From Gallibacterium salpingitidis (GTDB lineage: Bacteria > Pseudomonadota > Gammaproteobacteria > Enterobacterales > Pasteurellaceae), in assembly GCF_001678495.1 (NCBI RefSeq), contig NZ_JTJL01000020.1, positions 19,940-83,939 of the forward strand: a DNA stretch of 64,000 nucleotides, read 5' to 3'. Below the pieces are notes generated by a model. It was not told where the DNA came from, did not search any database, and was given only the letters and a program-made list of their open reading frames with translations. Both the position numbers and the translations under genes were made by a program. Below, in pieces: positions 30,468 to 41,240 of this stretch (position 1 is its first letter; each line of letters starts with the position of its first letter).

Positions 30468-30938
30468 ATGAAAAAAGCAGTATTAGTAGCAAGTTTATTA
30501 GCGAGTGTTACGCTAGTTGGCTGTTCGAACTCTGATTTATATAGTGGTAGTGTGTATTCAGGTGGTCAAGCAAAAGAAGCACGTGCAGTAACATATGGAC
30601 GTATTGTTTCTGTTCGTCCAGTCACCATTCAAGGTGAAAGCACTTCCAATGGTGCTATTGGTACTCTTGGTGGTGGAGCGTTAGGAGGTGTGTTAGGTTC
30701 AACTATTGGTGGTGGTCGTGGACAAGCTGTAGCCACAGTTATTGGAGCTGTTGCAGGGGCAGTTGTTGGTAATAAGGTTGAGCAAAAAGTTGATCAAACC
30801 TCAGGTGTAGAATTAGTGATCCAAAAAGAAGATGGAGAGCGTATTGCCGTAGTACAAAAAGCAGATCCAAGTTTTGTGCCAGGAGCTAGAGTACAACTTG
30901 TGGGCAGCGGTGGTTCATTAAACGTTTCTGTACTTTAA
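30468..30938 (+). CDS. slyB: SlyB/PCP outer-membrane lipoprotein
   Basis: A 156-residue lipoprotein with a signal peptide and lipobox LVGC (cysteine at residue 19). A glycine-zipper region follows at about residues 65-102 (GTLGGGALGGVLGSTIGGGRG and VIGAVAGAVVGNK), then a small beta domain. This is the layout of SlyB and the Haemophilus/Pasteurella PCP lipoprotein. SlyB is tied to outer-membrane integrity under PhoPQ stress in enterics; the role here is inferred. GGAGAT precedes the start. Confidence 0.85.
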   Translation: MKKAVLVASLLASVTLVGCSNSDLYSGSVYSGGQAKEARAVTYGRIVSVRPVTIQGESTSNGAIGTLGGGALGGVLGSTIGGGRGQAVATVIGAVAGAVVGNKVEQKVDQTSGVELVIQKEDGERIAVVQKADPSFVPGARVQLVGSGGSLNVSVL

Positions 30939-31026
30939 CTTTATATAAGCGAATTGCAGTAATTTAATCAGTGATTCGCTTTTTTCTTTTTTATCTTTTT
31001 CCTTTTTTATTAAGGTAATCAATATT

Positions 31027-32325
31027 ATGACAATGAAAATTCAGCTTTCTTCTCAGCCAGCATCTGCGGTCTGGGGTGAGAAAGCATTAATTTCTTTCCA
31101 AAACGATCAAACTACAATCCATATTACTGAAAAGCGTACATTAAATGATATTCAAAAAGCAGCCAGAAAATTACGTAATCAAGGCATTGATGATGTTGAA
31201 TTGATTGGTGAGGAATGGGGTTTAGAGCAGTCTTGGGCATTTTATCAAGGGTTTTATACTGCGAAACAAAATTTTGCGATTGAGTTTACTTCATTAGAAG
31301 AAGATGATGAAGCGGAGCTTTATGAGCGTATTCGTTGTGGTGATTTTATTCGTGAGATCATTAATTTACCGTCAGAAGTGATTACACCGACAGAATTAGC
31401 AAGTCGTGCTGCTACTTTTATCAGTGAGCAAGCAGAAAATTATGTCGGACAAGGCGCAGTAAGCTATCACATTATTAGTCGTGAAGAATTAAAAGAACGT
31501 GGTTACAACGGTATTTGGGAAGTGGGTAAAGGTTCGCATAACTCGCCGGCGATGCTGCAATTGGATTTTAATCCAACCGGTAATCCTGATGAACCAGTGT
31601 TTGCTTGCTTAGTCGGAAAAGGCATTACCTTTGATTCTGGTGGTTACAGTATTAAACCAAGCAATAGTATGGATTCTATGCGTTCAGATATGGGCGGAGC
31701 AGCATTATTAACAGGAGCTTTAGGTTTTGCGATTGCACGCGGTTTAACGAAACGAGTAAAACTTTATCTTTGCTGTGCAGAAAACCTTGTTAGTAGTAAA
31801 GCCTTTAAACTTGGCGATATTATTAAATATCGTAATGAGGTGAGTGTTGAAGTATTGAATACGGATGCTGAAGGGCGTTTAGTGTTAGCAGATGGTTTAA
31901 TTGATGCTTCTGCTCAGAATGCGCGTATGATTATTGATTGTGCAACGTTAACTGGTGCGGCAAAAGTAGCAGTAGGAAATGACTACCATTCTGTATTATC
32001 GATGGATGATCAATTAGTAACAGCACTATTTGCAGCGGCGAAAGAAGAAAATGAGCCTTTCTGGCGTTTGCCATTTGAAGAATTTCATCGTGAACAAATT
32101 AGTTCCTCTTTTGCTGATATTGCCAATACTGCGAGCGTTAATACACCAGCAGGAGCTAGCACAGCAGCGGCGTTCTTATCTTATTTTGTAGAAAATTATC
32201 AACAAAATTGGTTGCATATTGACTGTTCAGCGACATTCCGTAAAGCCGGTTCTCCAATGTGGGCAGTTGGTGCAACAGGTATTGGTATGAAAACTTTAGC
32301 AAATTTATTACTTTCAGTAGCATAA
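31027..32325 (+). CDS. pepB: Aminopeptidase B (M17 family)
   Basis: PepB is a manganese- or zinc-dependent leucyl-type aminopeptidase that degrades short peptides in the cytoplasm. The 432-residue protein contains the M17 metal-binding and catalytic motif [14 protein letters not shown] near residue 277. The lysine-containing [16 protein letters not shown] is near 197. Length matches E. coli PepB (427). The ATG pair at 31027 and 31033 leaves the start uncertain by two codons. ndk follows 12 bases later and is probably co-transcribed. Confidence 0.93.
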   Translation: MTMKIQLSSQPASAVWGEKALISFQNDQTTIHITEKRTLNDIQKAARKLRNQGIDDVELIGEEWGLEQSWAFYQGFYTAKQNFAIEFTSLEEDDEAELYERIRCGDFIREIINLPSEVITPTELASRAATFISEQAENYVGQGAVSYHIISREELKERGYNGIWEVGKGSHNSPAMLQLDFNPTGNPDEPVFACLVGKGITFDSGGYSIKPSNSMDSMRSDMGGAALLTGALGFAIARGLTKRVKLYLCCAENLVSSKAFKLGDIIKYRNEVSVEVLNTDAEGRLVLADGLIDASAQNARMIIDCATLTGAAKVAVGNDYHSVLSMDDQLVTALFAAAKEENEPFWRLPFEEFHREQISSSFADIANTASVNTPAGASTAAAFLSYFVENYQQNWLHIDCSATFRKAGSPMWAVGATGIGMKTLANLLLSVA

Positions 32326-32337
32326 AGAGGGCAAACA

Positions 32338-32757
32338 ATGGCATTAGAACGTACTTTATCCATTATTAAACCAGATATCGTTGAGCGACAAATGATTGGC
32401 ACGATTATTTCTCGTTTAGAACAAGCGAAATTTAATATTGTGGCGATGAAAATGGTGAAATTGACCGTAGAACAGGCAGCGGGTTTTTATGCGGAACATC
32501 AAGGTAAACCATTTTTTGAGAAACTAGTCAATTTTATGACATCAACACCAGTAGTGGTTTTAGTGTTAGAAAAGGAAAATGCCATTTTTGATTACCGCGC
32601 TTTAATGGGAAAAACGAATCCTGCAGAAGCGCAAATTGGTACACTGCGTCACGATTTTGCGTTAGATGGTAGTAGAAATAGTGTGCATGGTTCTGATTCT
32701 ATCGAATCTGCACAACGAGAAATTGCCTACTTTTTTGCGGAAAGTGAAATATTTTAA
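32338..32757 (+). CDS. ndk: Nucleoside diphosphate kinase
   Basis: Ndk balances nucleoside triphosphate pools by transferring the gamma-phosphate of ATP to NDPs through a phosphohistidine. The catalytic H117 is in RNSVHGSDS. The N-terminal [10 protein letters not shown] and the GTLRHDFA segment are intact. The 139 residues are close to E. coli Ndk (143). GAGGGC precedes the ATG. A GC-rich hairpin without a T tract follows at 32783-32812 (ACTGCCCT/AGGGCAGT). Confidence 0.95.
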   Translation: MALERTLSIIKPDIVERQMIGTIISRLEQAKFNIVAMKMVKLTVEQAAGFYAEHQGKPFFEKLVNFMTSTPVVVLVLEKENAIFDYRALMGKTNPAEAQIGTLRHDFALDGSRNSVHGSDSIESAQREIAYFFAESEIF

Positions 32758-32890
32758 TTAAAAATCTTTTGGTCATTTCATTGATAACTGCCCTCTAATT
32801 ACATAGGGCAGTTACTTGTCTATAACACCTAACACGTAATCAGTTATAACTTACTTATTCAAATCGCATATTCAGCATTTCTGTTTTTAA

Positions 32891-32918
32891 TTCACACATT
32901 ATAAGAAATCGTTATAAT
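32891..32918 (+). promoter_or_regulatory. Promoter of the phosphoethanolamine transferase gene
   Basis: TTCACA (32891-32896), a 16-base spacer and TATAAT (32913-32918) lie 31 bases upstream of the start codon at 32949. Confidence 0.6.
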
Positions 32919-32948
32919 ACGCACTGATTTAAATTGAGGTAAATTCCG

Positions 32949-34562
32949 ATGAAAATAAATAGTAAATCTGATTTAGTATTTTCTTTTGTAATCTTGGTTC
33001 TTTATAGTGCGGTGTTATTAGCGAGTGAAGTTTTATATCGTTATGTTTTTGCGATTCCACCAATTAACCGCTACCTAGAAAGCTATTTAATTCTTTTTAT
33101 TCTGCTTTCACTTTATTACTTTTCAAAATATAAAGTTACACGCTTCTTGATTGTGGGGTTCTATTTTTTGTGCGTGGTAGTGAATAATGTACATTTCCAG
33201 GTTTACCAGAGCTGGATTAATGGTATCAATTATTTCTTAATGTTTAAGGAGTTATCGGAAGTTACTCATACAGGAATCGCAATGTATGACAAATGGCTAT
33301 TGAATGTCATTTGGGGTTTGTTTGATGTTGTTATTTTTATCTCAATTGCACGTTTTAGAAGAAAAAATTGGGCAGTAGCCGATACATTATTTCTTTTATC
33401 AATGGTGTATATTTTTGTCCGTTCTTACCATACAAGCCAAGAGTTAGGTATTTCACCTAGTCCAAACTATTCCAGAGTTAAAGCCAATTATTTTTCATTT
33501 GGTTATTTTATTGGACGAGTGTTGCCTTATCACACTTTATCATTGTCAGATATTCCAGAATATTCTTATCCAATGCCAGCAGTGAAAACAGCACCAGAGA
33601 TTAAAAACATAATTTTTATTATGGGTGAGAGTGAAAGTGCATCACATGTTTCTTATTTTGGTTACCCAAGAGAAACAACACCATTTTTAAGTTTACTATC
33701 AAAACAACAACCGAATGCGGTAATTATGCGCACTTATTCGGCTGGTTTTATGACGGCAGTGTCATTACCTCTTTTCTTTAATGCGATTCCGCACCCAAAT
33801 GGTATGTTGCAAATTATGAAAGGGGATACAAATTTATTCAATTTAGCAAAACAGCAAAATTACCATACCTATTTCTATTCTAGTCAGCCAGAAAACCAAA
33901 TGATGATTATGAATTTAATTGGTAAGAAATGGATTGATACTTTACGTTTTCCAACGAATGAAGGCTATAAGGTATCTGAACTAATGCCAGATAAAAAATT
34001 ACTACCGCATTTATATGATATTAATTTGGATCAAGGGAATCATTTTGTGGTGTTACATCAACGAGGTTCTCATGGCGTATATGGTGAATCATTAACAGAA
34101 GATGAAAAGATATTTAAAGGTAAAACTTCATTAGATGAATATGACAATACCATTTACAACACAGATAAGATCATTGAGCAGATTTATAACTATTTATCTA
34201 AACGAAAAGAGGCTGATTGGGTGTTAATTTATACTTCCGATCATGGTCAGAATGTAACGAATAAAGTACAAAATCAGGGAACACAAGTGGAGGCTAATTA
34301 TGTTGTACCGCTCGTTATTTTCAGTCCAAATACGGCATTGCAACAAAAAATTGTGACTACATTGCAAAATTGTAAAGTGGCTTATCATCAACAATTAGCG
34401 ACATTACTGATTAATATTATGGGCTATGATATGCCAGTTGCTAAATGTGATCAGGGTGTTGTCACTGGTAATTTTGTCACAGGTGATGCTGGATATTTAA
34501 AAATCTATCCTGATGGTCATTCAGAATATATTTATCCAACAAAAGGTCGAATTAAAAACTAG
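32949..34562 (+). CDS. Phosphoethanolamine transferase, sulfatase family
   Basis: An inner-membrane enzyme with five likely helices in residues 8-160 and a periplasmic alkaline-phosphatase-like domain. Such enzymes move phosphoethanolamine from phosphatidylethanolamine to lipid A or the lipooligosaccharide core. The motif GESESASHVSYFGYPRETTP starts at residue 226, and TSDHG near 430 carries metal ligands. The nucleophile position after GE is serine (S228), where EptA has threonine; CptA-like members have serine too. It resembles Haemophilus core-modifying (Lpt-type) enzymes more than EptA, but I cannot name the acceptor. It is a lone gene with its own promoter and terminator. Confidence 0.85.
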   Translation: MKINSKSDLVFSFVILVLYSAVLLASEVLYRYVFAIPPINRYLESYLILFILLSLYYFSKYKVTRFLIVGFYFLCVVVNNVHFQVYQSWINGINYFLMFKELSEVTHTGIAMYDKWLLNVIWGLFDVVIFISIARFRRKNWAVADTLFLLSMVYIFVRSYHTSQELGISPSPNYSRVKANYFSFGYFIGRVLPYHTLSLSDIPEYSYPMPAVKTAPEIKNIIFIMGESESASHVSYFGYPRETTPFLSLLSKQQPNAVIMRTYSAGFMTAVSLPLFFNAIPHPNGMLQIMKGDTNLFNLAKQQNYHTYFYSSQPENQMMIMNLIGKKWIDTLRFPTNEGYKVSELMPDKKLLPHLYDINLDQGNHFVVLHQRGSHGVYGESLTEDEKIFKGKTSLDEYDNTIYNTDKIIEQIYNYLSKRKEADWVLIYTSDHGQNVTNKVQNQGTQVEANYVVPLVIFSPNTALQQKIVTTLQNCKVAYHQQLATLLINIMGYDMPVAKCDQGVVTGNFVTGDAGYLKIYPDGHSEYIYPTKGRIKN

Positions 34563-34569
34563 AAAAGAC

Positions 34570-34600
34570 AACGCCAGAATTTTGATTCTGGCGTTTGCGT
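34570..34600. terminator. Terminator between the transferase gene and zapG
   Basis: AACGCCAGAAT (34570-34580) and ATTCTGGCGTT (34585-34595) form a perfect 11-base stem with a 4-base loop. Tracts of A or T beside it are weak. It probably serves both convergent genes. Confidence 0.75.
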
Positions 34601-34609
34601 TAATTTAGA

Positions 34610-35011
34610 TTAACTTTCGTGTTTAAATAATCCAGAAGAACCCTCTTCAGAATAATCTTTTGGTTGTTCTTTTTTCGGGGTTAAGTGAGGAGTAGGATTT
34701 TCTTGGGTAAGCGCAAAAATCTCTTTTTGGTTATCTGGTAATAAGGTAGTCGAGGTATTTGCAAAATGTTGATACAATTTTTGATAATCCTGCGCCAGAT
34801 TTTTCATTAAATCAGAGGCTTCAGTAAAATGCTTTTCTAATTGTTCTTTTTGTTCTGCAATGGTTTCATTTGCTTGTCTTAGCTCTTGCTGAGTTTGCTT
34901 TTGCGCTCTCACACTTCCATTGGTAAAACGAGCAACAAGATAACCAATAAAAAATCCTGCAATCAAACCAATTAACAGAATTTGCCACATTTCTTCACTC
35001 CAATTTTGCAT
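34610..35011 (-). CDS. zapG: Cell envelope/division protein ZapG (YhcB, DUF1043)
   Basis: A 133-residue inner-membrane protein with one N-terminal helix (about residues 9-27, ILLIGLIAGFFIGYLVARF). A long coiled coil (residues 38-85) follows, then a disordered tail. This matches YhcB/ZapG, which in E. coli links cell division, envelope synthesis and rod shape. It is a lone gene; the E. coli neighbours degQ and zapE are absent here. Confidence 0.87.
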   Translation of the reverse strand: MQNWSEEMWQILLIGLIAGFFIGYLVARFTNGSVRAQKQTQQELRQANETIAEQKEQLEKHFTEASDLMKNLAQDYQKLYQHFANTSTTLLPDNQKEIFALTQENPTPHLTPKKEQPKDYSEEGSSGLFKHES

Positions 35012-35162
35012 AAAAACTCCTTAACAGAATAGATGAATACTACGATTCAATCATAATGACTTATGTTGGAATTGTCTTGTAGTAATCTTAATTTCTTTGT
35101 ACTAGCTCACAGAAAATTTTAAAATATTCAGGCATAAGATATTTTGAGAAAATACTATATAA

Positions 35163-35184
35163 ACGCAAACGATTGCTTTATACT
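35163..35184 (+). promoter_or_regulatory. PurR box and -10 of purH
   Basis: ACGCAAACGATTGCTT (35163-35178) fits the PurR operator consensus ACGCAAACGTTTGCGT with a CG centre. It abuts a -10-like TATACT at 35179-35184. Repression of purHD by PurR with hypoxanthine or guanine is expected from E. coli. Confidence 0.8.
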
Positions 35185-35233
35185 TATGCCCGCAAAATTT
35201 CTCATCTTTTTTCATCAACAAAGGAACAAAATA

Positions 35234-36835
35234 ATGCAGGAACAACGTCCTATCCAACGTGCTTTGATTAGCGTTTCCGATAAAACTGGTATTGTTGAAT
35301 TTGCACAAGGTTTAATTCAACGTGGTGTACAGATTCTTTCTACTGGTGGTACCGCAAAATTATTATTAGAAAAAGGTTTAGCAGTAACGGAAGTATCGGA
35401 TTATACGCAATTCCCAGAAATGATGGATGGTCGCGTAAAAACATTACATCCAAAAGTACATGGCGGAATTTTAGGTCGTCGTGGTATTGATGATGCGGTA
35501 ATGGCACAACATCAAATTTCACCAATTGATATGGTAGTGGTGAATCTTTATCCATTTGCGCAAACAGTAGCGAAACCAGATTGCACACTAGAAGATGCAG
35601 TGGAAAATATTGATATTGGTGGACCGACAATGGTCCGTTCAGCCGCAAAAAATCATAAGGATGTTGCAATTGTCGTTAATAATGCAGATTTTGATGCGAT
35701 TCTTGCAGAAATGGATCAAAACCAAAACGCTTTAACATTTGCTACTCGTTTTGATTTAGCGATTAAAGCATTTGAACATACTGCACAATATGATGCGATG
35801 ATTGCCAACTACTTTGGACGTTTAGTAAAACCATATCAAGGCGCCGAGGAAGAAGAATTAGCAAATCCATGTGGACAATTCCCTCGTACTTTGAATTTAA
35901 ACTTTATTCGCAAACAAACAATGCGTTATGGTGAAAACTCACACCAAAATGCAGCGTTTTATGTAGAAAAAGAGCTAAAAGAGGCAAGCGTTTCTACTTC
36001 AGTGCAATTACAAGGTAAAGCACTTTCTTATAATAATATTGCAGATACAGATGCGGCATTGGAATGTGTTAAAGAATTTAATGAGCCAGCTTGTGTGATT
36101 GTGAAACACGCCAATCCATGCGGTGTGGCGTTAGGTAAAGATCTATTAGAAGCTTATAACCGCGCTTATCAAACCGATCCTACTTCAGCATTTGGCGGCA
36201 TTATCGCGTTTAATCGTGAATTAGATGCAGAAACTGCGAAAGCCATTATTGATCGCCAATTTGTAGAAGTGATTATTGCGCCAGTTGTTTCAGCTGCTGC
36301 AAAAGAAGTATTAAAAGCGAAGAAAAACGTACGCGTTTTAGAGTGTGGTGAATGGCAGCAACGCCAACCACGCTTAGATTTTAAACGTGTTAATGGTGGC
36401 TTATTAGTACAAGAAGCGGATCTTGGTATGGTTGAATTAGATGACTTGAAAGTTGTTAGTAAACGTCAACCGACTAAAGAGGAATTACAAGATCTTCTCT
36501 TCTGCTGGAAAGTGGCTAAGTATGTGAAATCTAACGCAATTGTTTATGCAAAAAATAACCAAACCATTGGTATCGGTGCTGGACAGATGAGTCGTGTATA
36601 TTCAGCAAAAATTGCTGGAATTAAAGCCGAAGATGAAGGTTTAGAAGTCAAAGGTACAGTAATGGCTTCTGATGCATTTTTCCCATTCCGCGATGGTATT
36701 GATGCTGCGGCGAAAGTAGGGGTAACTTGTGTTATTCATCCAGGTGGCTCAATTCGCGATCAAGAAGTAATTGATGCGGCTGATGAACACAATATGGTAA
36801 TGGTATTAACCGGAATGCGTCATTTTAGACATTAA
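35234..36835 (+). CDS. purH: Bifunctional AICAR formyltransferase/IMP cyclohydrolase
   Basis: PurH carries out the last two steps of IMP synthesis. The N-terminal cyclohydrolase domain starts at [17 protein letters not shown]. The C-terminal formyltransferase domain contains [10 protein letters not shown] near residue 300. The frame is open to 35144, but ATG 35234, preceded by AAGGAAC, matches the E. coli start and gives 533 residues (E. coli 529). A PurR box lies upstream. purD begins 13 bases downstream, the same operon as in E. coli. Confidence 0.96.
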   Translation: MQEQRPIQRALISVSDKTGIVEFAQGLIQRGVQILSTGGTAKLLLEKGLAVTEVSDYTQFPEMMDGRVKTLHPKVHGGILGRRGIDDAVMAQHQISPIDMVVVNLYPFAQTVAKPDCTLEDAVENIDIGGPTMVRSAAKNHKDVAIVVNNADFDAILAEMDQNQNALTFATRFDLAIKAFEHTAQYDAMIANYFGRLVKPYQGAEEEELANPCGQFPRTLNLNFIRKQTMRYGENSHQNAAFYVEKELKEASVSTSVQLQGKALSYNNIADTDAALECVKEFNEPACVIVKHANPCGVALGKDLLEAYNRAYQTDPTSAFGGIIAFNRELDAETAKAIIDRQFVEVIIAPVVSAAAKEVLKAKKNVRVLECGEWQQRQPRLDFKRVNGGLLVQEADLGMVELDDLKVVSKRQPTKEELQDLLFCWKVAKYVKSNAIVYAKNNQTIGIGAGQMSRVYSAKIAGIKAEDEGLEVKGTVMASDAFFPFRDGIDAAAKVGVTCVIHPGGSIRDQEVIDAADEHNMVMVLTGMRHFRH

Positions 36836-36848
36836 TTGGGGAGTAAAC

Positions 36849-38135
36849 ATGAGAATTTTAATTATCGGTAATGGTGGACGCGAACACGCTTTAACGTGGA
36901 AAGTTGCACAGTCGCCATTAGCAGAAAAAGTTTACGTTGCTCCAGGTAATGTGGGAACGGCACAAGAAGCAAAAGTGGAAAATGTCGCAATTAGTGCAAC
37001 AGATATTCCAGCCTTAGTACAATTTGCCAAAGATCAACAAATTGATCTTACGATTGTAGGACCAGAGGCACCGTTAGTTATTGGTGTCGTTGATGCGTTC
37101 CGTCAAGCTGGTTTGAAAATTTTTGGACCTAGCAAAAATGCAGCACAATTAGAAGGTTCCAAAGCCTTTACTAAAGATTTCTTGGCACGCCATAAAATTC
37201 CAACTGCGGAATATCAAACTTTTACGCAAGTAGAACCAGCATTAGCTTATTTACACGAAAAAGGCGCACCGATCGTGATTAAGGCTGATGGTTTAGCGGC
37301 GGGTAAAGGTGTTATTGTTGCAATGACATTAGCAGAAGCCGAAGAAGCGGTAAAAGATATGCTGTCAGGTAATGCGTTTGGCGAAGCTGGTAGTCGTGTT
37401 GTGATTGAAGAGTTTCTTGATGGTGAAGAAGCTAGCTTCATTGTGATGGTGGATGGCAAAAATGTAGAACCAATGGCGACTAGTCAAGATCATAAACGTG
37501 TAGGTGAAGGTGATACTGGATTAAATACAGGCGGCATGGGGGCTTATTCTCCAGCGCCAGTGGTGACGCCAGAAATCCATCAACGTATTATGCAAGAGGT
37601 GATTTATCCAACAGTCAATGGTATGGCAGCAGAAAATAATGTTTATACTGGTTTTCTGTATGCAGGCTTAATGATTATGCCAAATGGACAGCCAAAAGTG
37701 ATTGAATTTAACTGTCGTTTCGGCGATCCAGAAACCCAACCTATAATGATGCGTTTGCAATCTGATTTAGTTGAACTTTGTTTAGCTGCTTGTGATGGTA
37801 AGTTAGATCAAGTGCAATCACAATGGTGTGAACAAGCTGCTTTGGGCATTGTCCTTGCTGCAGAAGGATATCCAGATACCCCACGTAAAGGTGATGTTAT
37901 CAATGGTCTAACAGAAGCGGCAAAATTAGATGGCAAAGTTTTCTTTGCTGGTGTTGCTCAACAAGATGGTCAAGTTGTGACTAATGGCGGTCGTGTTCTT
38001 TGTGTTACTGCATTAGGAGATACTGTATTTGCGGCACAACAAAAAGCGTTGCATTTAGCAGAAACTGTTACATGGCAAGGACGTTTTTATCGTCGTGATA
38101 TTGGTTATCGCGCGATTGCCAGAGAACAGCAATAA
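36849..38135 (+). CDS. purD: Phosphoribosylamine-glycine ligase
   Basis: PurD joins 5-phosphoribosylamine and glycine with ATP in purine synthesis. It is an ATP-grasp enzyme with the N-terminal MRILIIGNGGREHALTWK and the grasp segment KADGLAAGKGVIVA near residue 143. EFNCRFGDPETQ is near 287. Its 428 residues match E. coli (429). It follows purH closely. The next gene, glyA, supplies one-carbon units and glycine for the same pathway. Confidence 0.96.
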   Translation: MRILIIGNGGREHALTWKVAQSPLAEKVYVAPGNVGTAQEAKVENVAISATDIPALVQFAKDQQIDLTIVGPEAPLVIGVVDAFRQAGLKIFGPSKNAAQLEGSKAFTKDFLARHKIPTAEYQTFTQVEPALAYLHEKGAPIVIKADGLAAGKGVIVAMTLAEAEEAVKDMLSGNAFGEAGSRVVIEEFLDGEEASFIVMVDGKNVEPMATSQDHKRVGEGDTGLNTGGMGAYSPAPVVTPEIHQRIMQEVIYPTVNGMAAENNVYTGFLYAGLMIMPNGQPKVIEFNCRFGDPETQPIMMRLQSDLVELCLAACDGKLDQVQSQWCEQAALGIVLAAEGYPDTPRKGDVINGLTEAAKLDGKVFFAGVAQQDGQVVTNGGRVLCVTALGDTVFAAQQKALHLAETVTWQGRFYRRDIGYRAIAREQQ

Positions 38136-38264
38136 CTGTATGAATGAAATTCATCATTAACATAAAATAAAACCAACACTTTGGCGGATAAAAAACTATA
38201 TTCCCAAGTTAAAAAGATTTAAACTCGAGAACATTATTTACCAAAACAAAGAGGATCAATATTT

Positions 38265-39518
38265 ATGCTAACACGTGATATGAATATCGCAGATTATGAT
38301 AAAGAATTATGGGACGCTATTTGTAATGAAGATCGTCGCCAAGAAGAGCACATTGAATTAATTGCGTCTGAAAACTATGCGAGTCCTCGCGTGATGCAAG
38401 CACAAGGATCACAATTAACCAATAAATATGCGGAAGGTTATCCAGGTAAACGTTATTACGGTGGTTGTGAATATGTTGATATCATTGAGCAATTAGCGAT
38501 TGATCGCGCTAAAACGTTATTTGGTGCGGATTATGCCAATGTGCAACCACACTCAGGTTCACAAGCGAATGCAGCGGTTTATATGGCGTTACTCGAACCA
38601 GGTGATACGATTTTAGGTATGAGCCTTGCACATGGTGGACACTTAACTCATGGTGCGGCAGTAAGTTTCTCAGGTAAGATTTATCATGCAGAACAATATG
38701 GTATCACTGATGAAGGTTTAATTGATTACGATGCACTTCGTCAGCAAGCATTAGCTGTAAAACCAAAAATGATCGTTGGTGGTTTCTCTGCTTATTCACA
38801 AGTAGTTGATTGGAAAAAAATGCGTGAAATTGCGGATGAAGTTGGTGCTTATCTATTTGTCGATATGGCACACGTTGCTGGTTTAATTGCGGCTGGCGTT
38901 TATCCAAATCCTTTAGAATATGCACACATTGTTACTACTACTACACATAAAACTTTAGCTGGTCCACGTGGTGGTTTGATTTTAGCGAAGGGTGGTTCTG
39001 AAGAACTATACAAGAAATTGAATAGTGCAGTATTCCCAGCTGGTCAAGGTGGTCCATTAATGCACGTAATTGCAGCGAAAGCAGTTTGTTTCAAAGAAGC
39101 AATGGAGCCAGAATTTAAAGCGTATCAACAACAAGTTGTGAAAAATGCGAAAGCGATGGTAGAAGTATTTAAACAACGTGGTTATGACATTGTTTCTAAT
39201 GGTACGGAAAACCATTTATTCCTAGTGAATTTAGTCAGCAAAGGTTTGACTGGTAAGGCAGCTGATGCGGCATTAGGTCGTGCAAATATTACAGTAAACA
39301 AAAACGCAGTGCCAAATGATCCTAAGAGTCCTTTCGTAACTTCAGGTATTCGCGTTGGTACACCATCAATTACGCGTCGTGGCTTTAAAGAAGAAGAAGC
39401 GCGTGAACTTGCTGGTTGGATGTGTGATGTATTAGATGATATTGAAAATGAAGCAGTGATTGAAGCAACAAAACAAAAAGTGCTTGCGATCTGCCGTCGT
39501 TTACCAGTATATGCGTAA
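38265..39518 (+). CDS. glyA: Serine hydroxymethyltransferase
   Basis: GlyA converts serine and tetrahydrofolate to glycine and 5,10-methylene-tetrahydrofolate, the main source of one-carbon units. The 417 residues equal E. coli GlyA. The PLP lysine is in [16 protein letters not shown] near residue 229, and the start [14 protein letters not shown] is typical. RBS AGAGGA. A 129-base gap separates it from purD and shows no clear PurR site, so its control is not visible. A strong terminator follows. Confidence 0.96.
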   Translation: MLTRDMNIADYDKELWDAICNEDRRQEEHIELIASENYASPRVMQAQGSQLTNKYAEGYPGKRYYGGCEYVDIIEQLAIDRAKTLFGADYANVQPHSGSQANAAVYMALLEPGDTILGMSLAHGGHLTHGAAVSFSGKIYHAEQYGITDEGLIDYDALRQQALAVKPKMIVGGFSAYSQVVDWKKMREIADEVGAYLFVDMAHVAGLIAAGVYPNPLEYAHIVTTTTHKTLAGPRGGLILAKGGSEELYKKLNSAVFPAGQGGPLMHVIAAKAVCFKEAMEPEFKAYQQQVVKNAKAMVEVFKQRGYDIVSNGTENHLFLVNLVSKGLTGKAADAALGRANITVNKNAVPNDPKSPFVTSGIRVGTPSITRRGFKEEEARELAGWMCDVLDDIENEAVIEATKQKVLAICRRLPVYA

Positions 39519-39528
39519 TTATTGAGCT

Positions 39529-39560
39529 AAAGCCCTCTCTGAAAAGAGAGGGCTTTTTCT
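39529..39560 (+). terminator. Terminator after glyA
   Basis: AGCCCTCTCT (39531-39540) pairs with AGAGAGGGCT (39545-39554) around GAAA, followed by TTTTTC. Confidence 0.9.
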
Positions 39561-39692
39561 TTATTATATTGTTATAAAATTGTTTCTATTTTAATGTTCT
39601 TCTCTTATTCTTTCTAAGTTAATTTTGATATCTTTATTTTTGCTAAATTGTTAAAATTTCTTAAAATTTGGCGGAATGTCACATATTATTTT

Positions 39693-39731
39693 GTTGAATA
39701 GGTATGCAAAAAACATTAATATGTTTGCATT
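39693..39731 (+). promoter_or_regulatory. Tandem ARG boxes before artP
   Basis: GTTGAATAGGTATGCAAA (39693-39710) and CATTAATATGTTTGCATT (39714-39731) resemble ARG boxes and are spaced by 3 bases, as at argG. They lie 31 bases upstream of artP, in the promoter region. The second box is the weaker one. Confidence 0.7.
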
Positions 39732-39761
39732 ATCGTCAATATTCAATTCGAGCTGATCTCA

Positions 39762-40490
39762 ATGACCATTAGTATCAAAAATGTGAACTTTTTTTATGGT
39801 TCCACACAAGCTTTGTTTGACATTAATTTGACCGCGCAGGAAGGCGATATTGTGGTGTTATTAGGGCCAAGTGGTGCGGGTAAGAGTACGTTTATTCGTA
39901 CATTAAATTTATTAGAAGTGCCGAAAAGTGGTGAGTTGGTCATTGCCAATAACCATTTTGATCTTTCCACAAATAATGATCCGAAGAAAATTCGTCAATT
40001 ACGCCAAGATGTCGGAATGGTATTTCAACAATATCATTTATGGCCGCATATGACAGTAATGCAAAATTTAATTGAAGCACCAATGAAAGTGCTTGGGTTA
40101 AATGAAGAAGCTGCAAAACAACAAGCGTTAAGTTTGTTGCAACGTTTACGTTTAGAAGCTCATGCCGATCGTTTTCCATTACATTTATCAGGTGGGCAGC
40201 AACAACGGGTAGCGATTGCACGCGCATTGATGATGAAACCACAAGTATTGTTGTTTGATGAACCGACCGCAGCATTGGATCCAGAAATTACTGCACAAGT
40301 GGTTTCTATTATTCAAGAATTACAACAAACTGGCATTACCCAGTTTATTGTGACGCATGAAGTGAATGTTGCACGTAAAACCGCAACTAAAGTGGTTTAT
40401 ATGGAACAAGGACGTATTATTGAAGTGGGGGATGCATCTTGCTTTGAAAACCCACAAACTGAACAATTTAAACAATATCTATCACACTAA
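39762..40490 (+). CDS. artP: Arginine ABC transporter, ATP-binding protein
   Basis: ArtP is the ATPase of the arginine importer. The 242-residue protein has Walker [10 protein letters not shown] at about residues 35-43, signature LSGGQQQR near 143, Walker [15 protein letters not shown] near 163 and the switch HE in VTHEVN. It heads the operon artP-artI-artQ-artM in the order seen in Haemophilus. Tandem ARG boxes upstream suggest arginine repression. Confidence 0.94.
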   Translation: MTISIKNVNFFYGSTQALFDINLTAQEGDIVVLLGPSGAGKSTFIRTLNLLEVPKSGELVIANNHFDLSTNNDPKKIRQLRQDVGMVFQQYHLWPHMTVMQNLIEAPMKVLGLNEEAAKQQALSLLQRLRLEAHADRFPLHLSGGQQQRVAIARALMMKPQVLLFDEPTAALDPEITAQVVSIIQELQQTGITQFIVTHEVNVARKTATKVVYMEQGRIIEVGDASCFENPQTEQFKQYLSH

Positions 40491-40512
40491 AGTCCTTACA
40501 GGAGAAAACACA

Positions 40513-41235
40513 ATGAAAAAAGTATTATTAGCAAGCTTATTGTTTGGCGCAGCTGTTGCTGCAAATGCACAAACCATTACTTTTGCAATGGAACCAACTT
40601 ATCCTCCTTTTGAAAATACTAATGAGAAAGGGGAAATTATTGGCTTTGATGTGGATGTTGCCAATGCTATCTGTAAGGAGATCAAAGCAGAATGTAAATT
40701 CACTAGCCAATCTTTTGATAGCTTAATTGCAGGACTTAAATTTAAACGTTTTGATGCTGCTATTTCTGCAATGGATATTACAGAAGAACGTTCAAAACAA
40801 GTGAGTTTTTCTGACCCGTACTATGATAGTTCAGCGAGCTTCGTTGCTGCGAAAGAAGGTGTTACTTTAGAAAATGCGAAAAATGTTGGTGTACAAAATG
40901 GTACAACTTTCCAACAATATGTTGCCGCAAAAGCAAAACAATATAGTAGTAAACCTTATTCAACCTTACAAAATGCAATTCTAGATCTAAAAAATGGTCG
41001 TATTGATATTATCTTTGGCGATACTGCGGTATTAGCAGAGTGGATTAAGAGTGATAAAGCAGTTCACTTTGTTGGTGATAAAGTGACTGATAAACAATAC
41101 TTTGGTAATGGTTTAGGTATTGCAGTAAATAAAAATAATACTGAATTATTACAACAACTTAATAAAGGTCTAGCAGCAATTAAAGCGAATGGCCAATATC
41201 AAGTGATCTATGATAAATGGATGTCTGGTAAATAA
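40513..41235 (+). CDS. artI: Arginine ABC transporter, periplasmic binding protein
   Basis: This protein captures arginine in the periplasm for ArtQMP. It begins with a Sec signal peptide ([20 protein letters not shown], cleavage likely after ANA). The mature part opens [14 protein letters not shown] and contains [13 protein letters not shown], typical of SBP family 3. The frame is open upstream to 40366, overlapping artP, but the ATG at 40513 with GGAG at 40501 and a signal peptide is the clear start (240 residues). ArtI and ArtJ cannot be told apart by eye. Confidence 0.93.
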   Translation: MKKVLLASLLFGAAVAANAQTITFAMEPTYPPFENTNEKGEIIGFDVDVANAICKEIKAECKFTSQSFDSLIAGLKFKRFDAAISAMDITEERSKQVSFSDPYYDSSASFVAAKEGVTLENAKNVGVQNGTTFQQYVAAKAKQYSSKPYSTLQNAILDLKNGRIDIIFGDTAVLAEWIKSDKAVHFVGDKVTDKQYFGNGLGIAVNKNNTELLQQLNKGLAAIKANGQYQVIYDKWMSGK

Positions 41236-41240
41236 TCAAA

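Noticed and set aside
32783..32812. Hairpin after ndk as a standard terminator
   Set aside because: The stem ACTGCCCT/AGGGCAGT is good, but no T tract follows, so I did not list it as an intrinsic terminator.
38136..38264. PurR site before glyA
   Set aside because: E. coli glyA has one, but no sequence close to ACGCAAACGTTTGCGT is visible in this gap.
40366..40512. Upstream extension of artI into artP
   Set aside because: The signal peptide and ribosome binding site fix the start at 40513; the extension is artP sequence in another frame.
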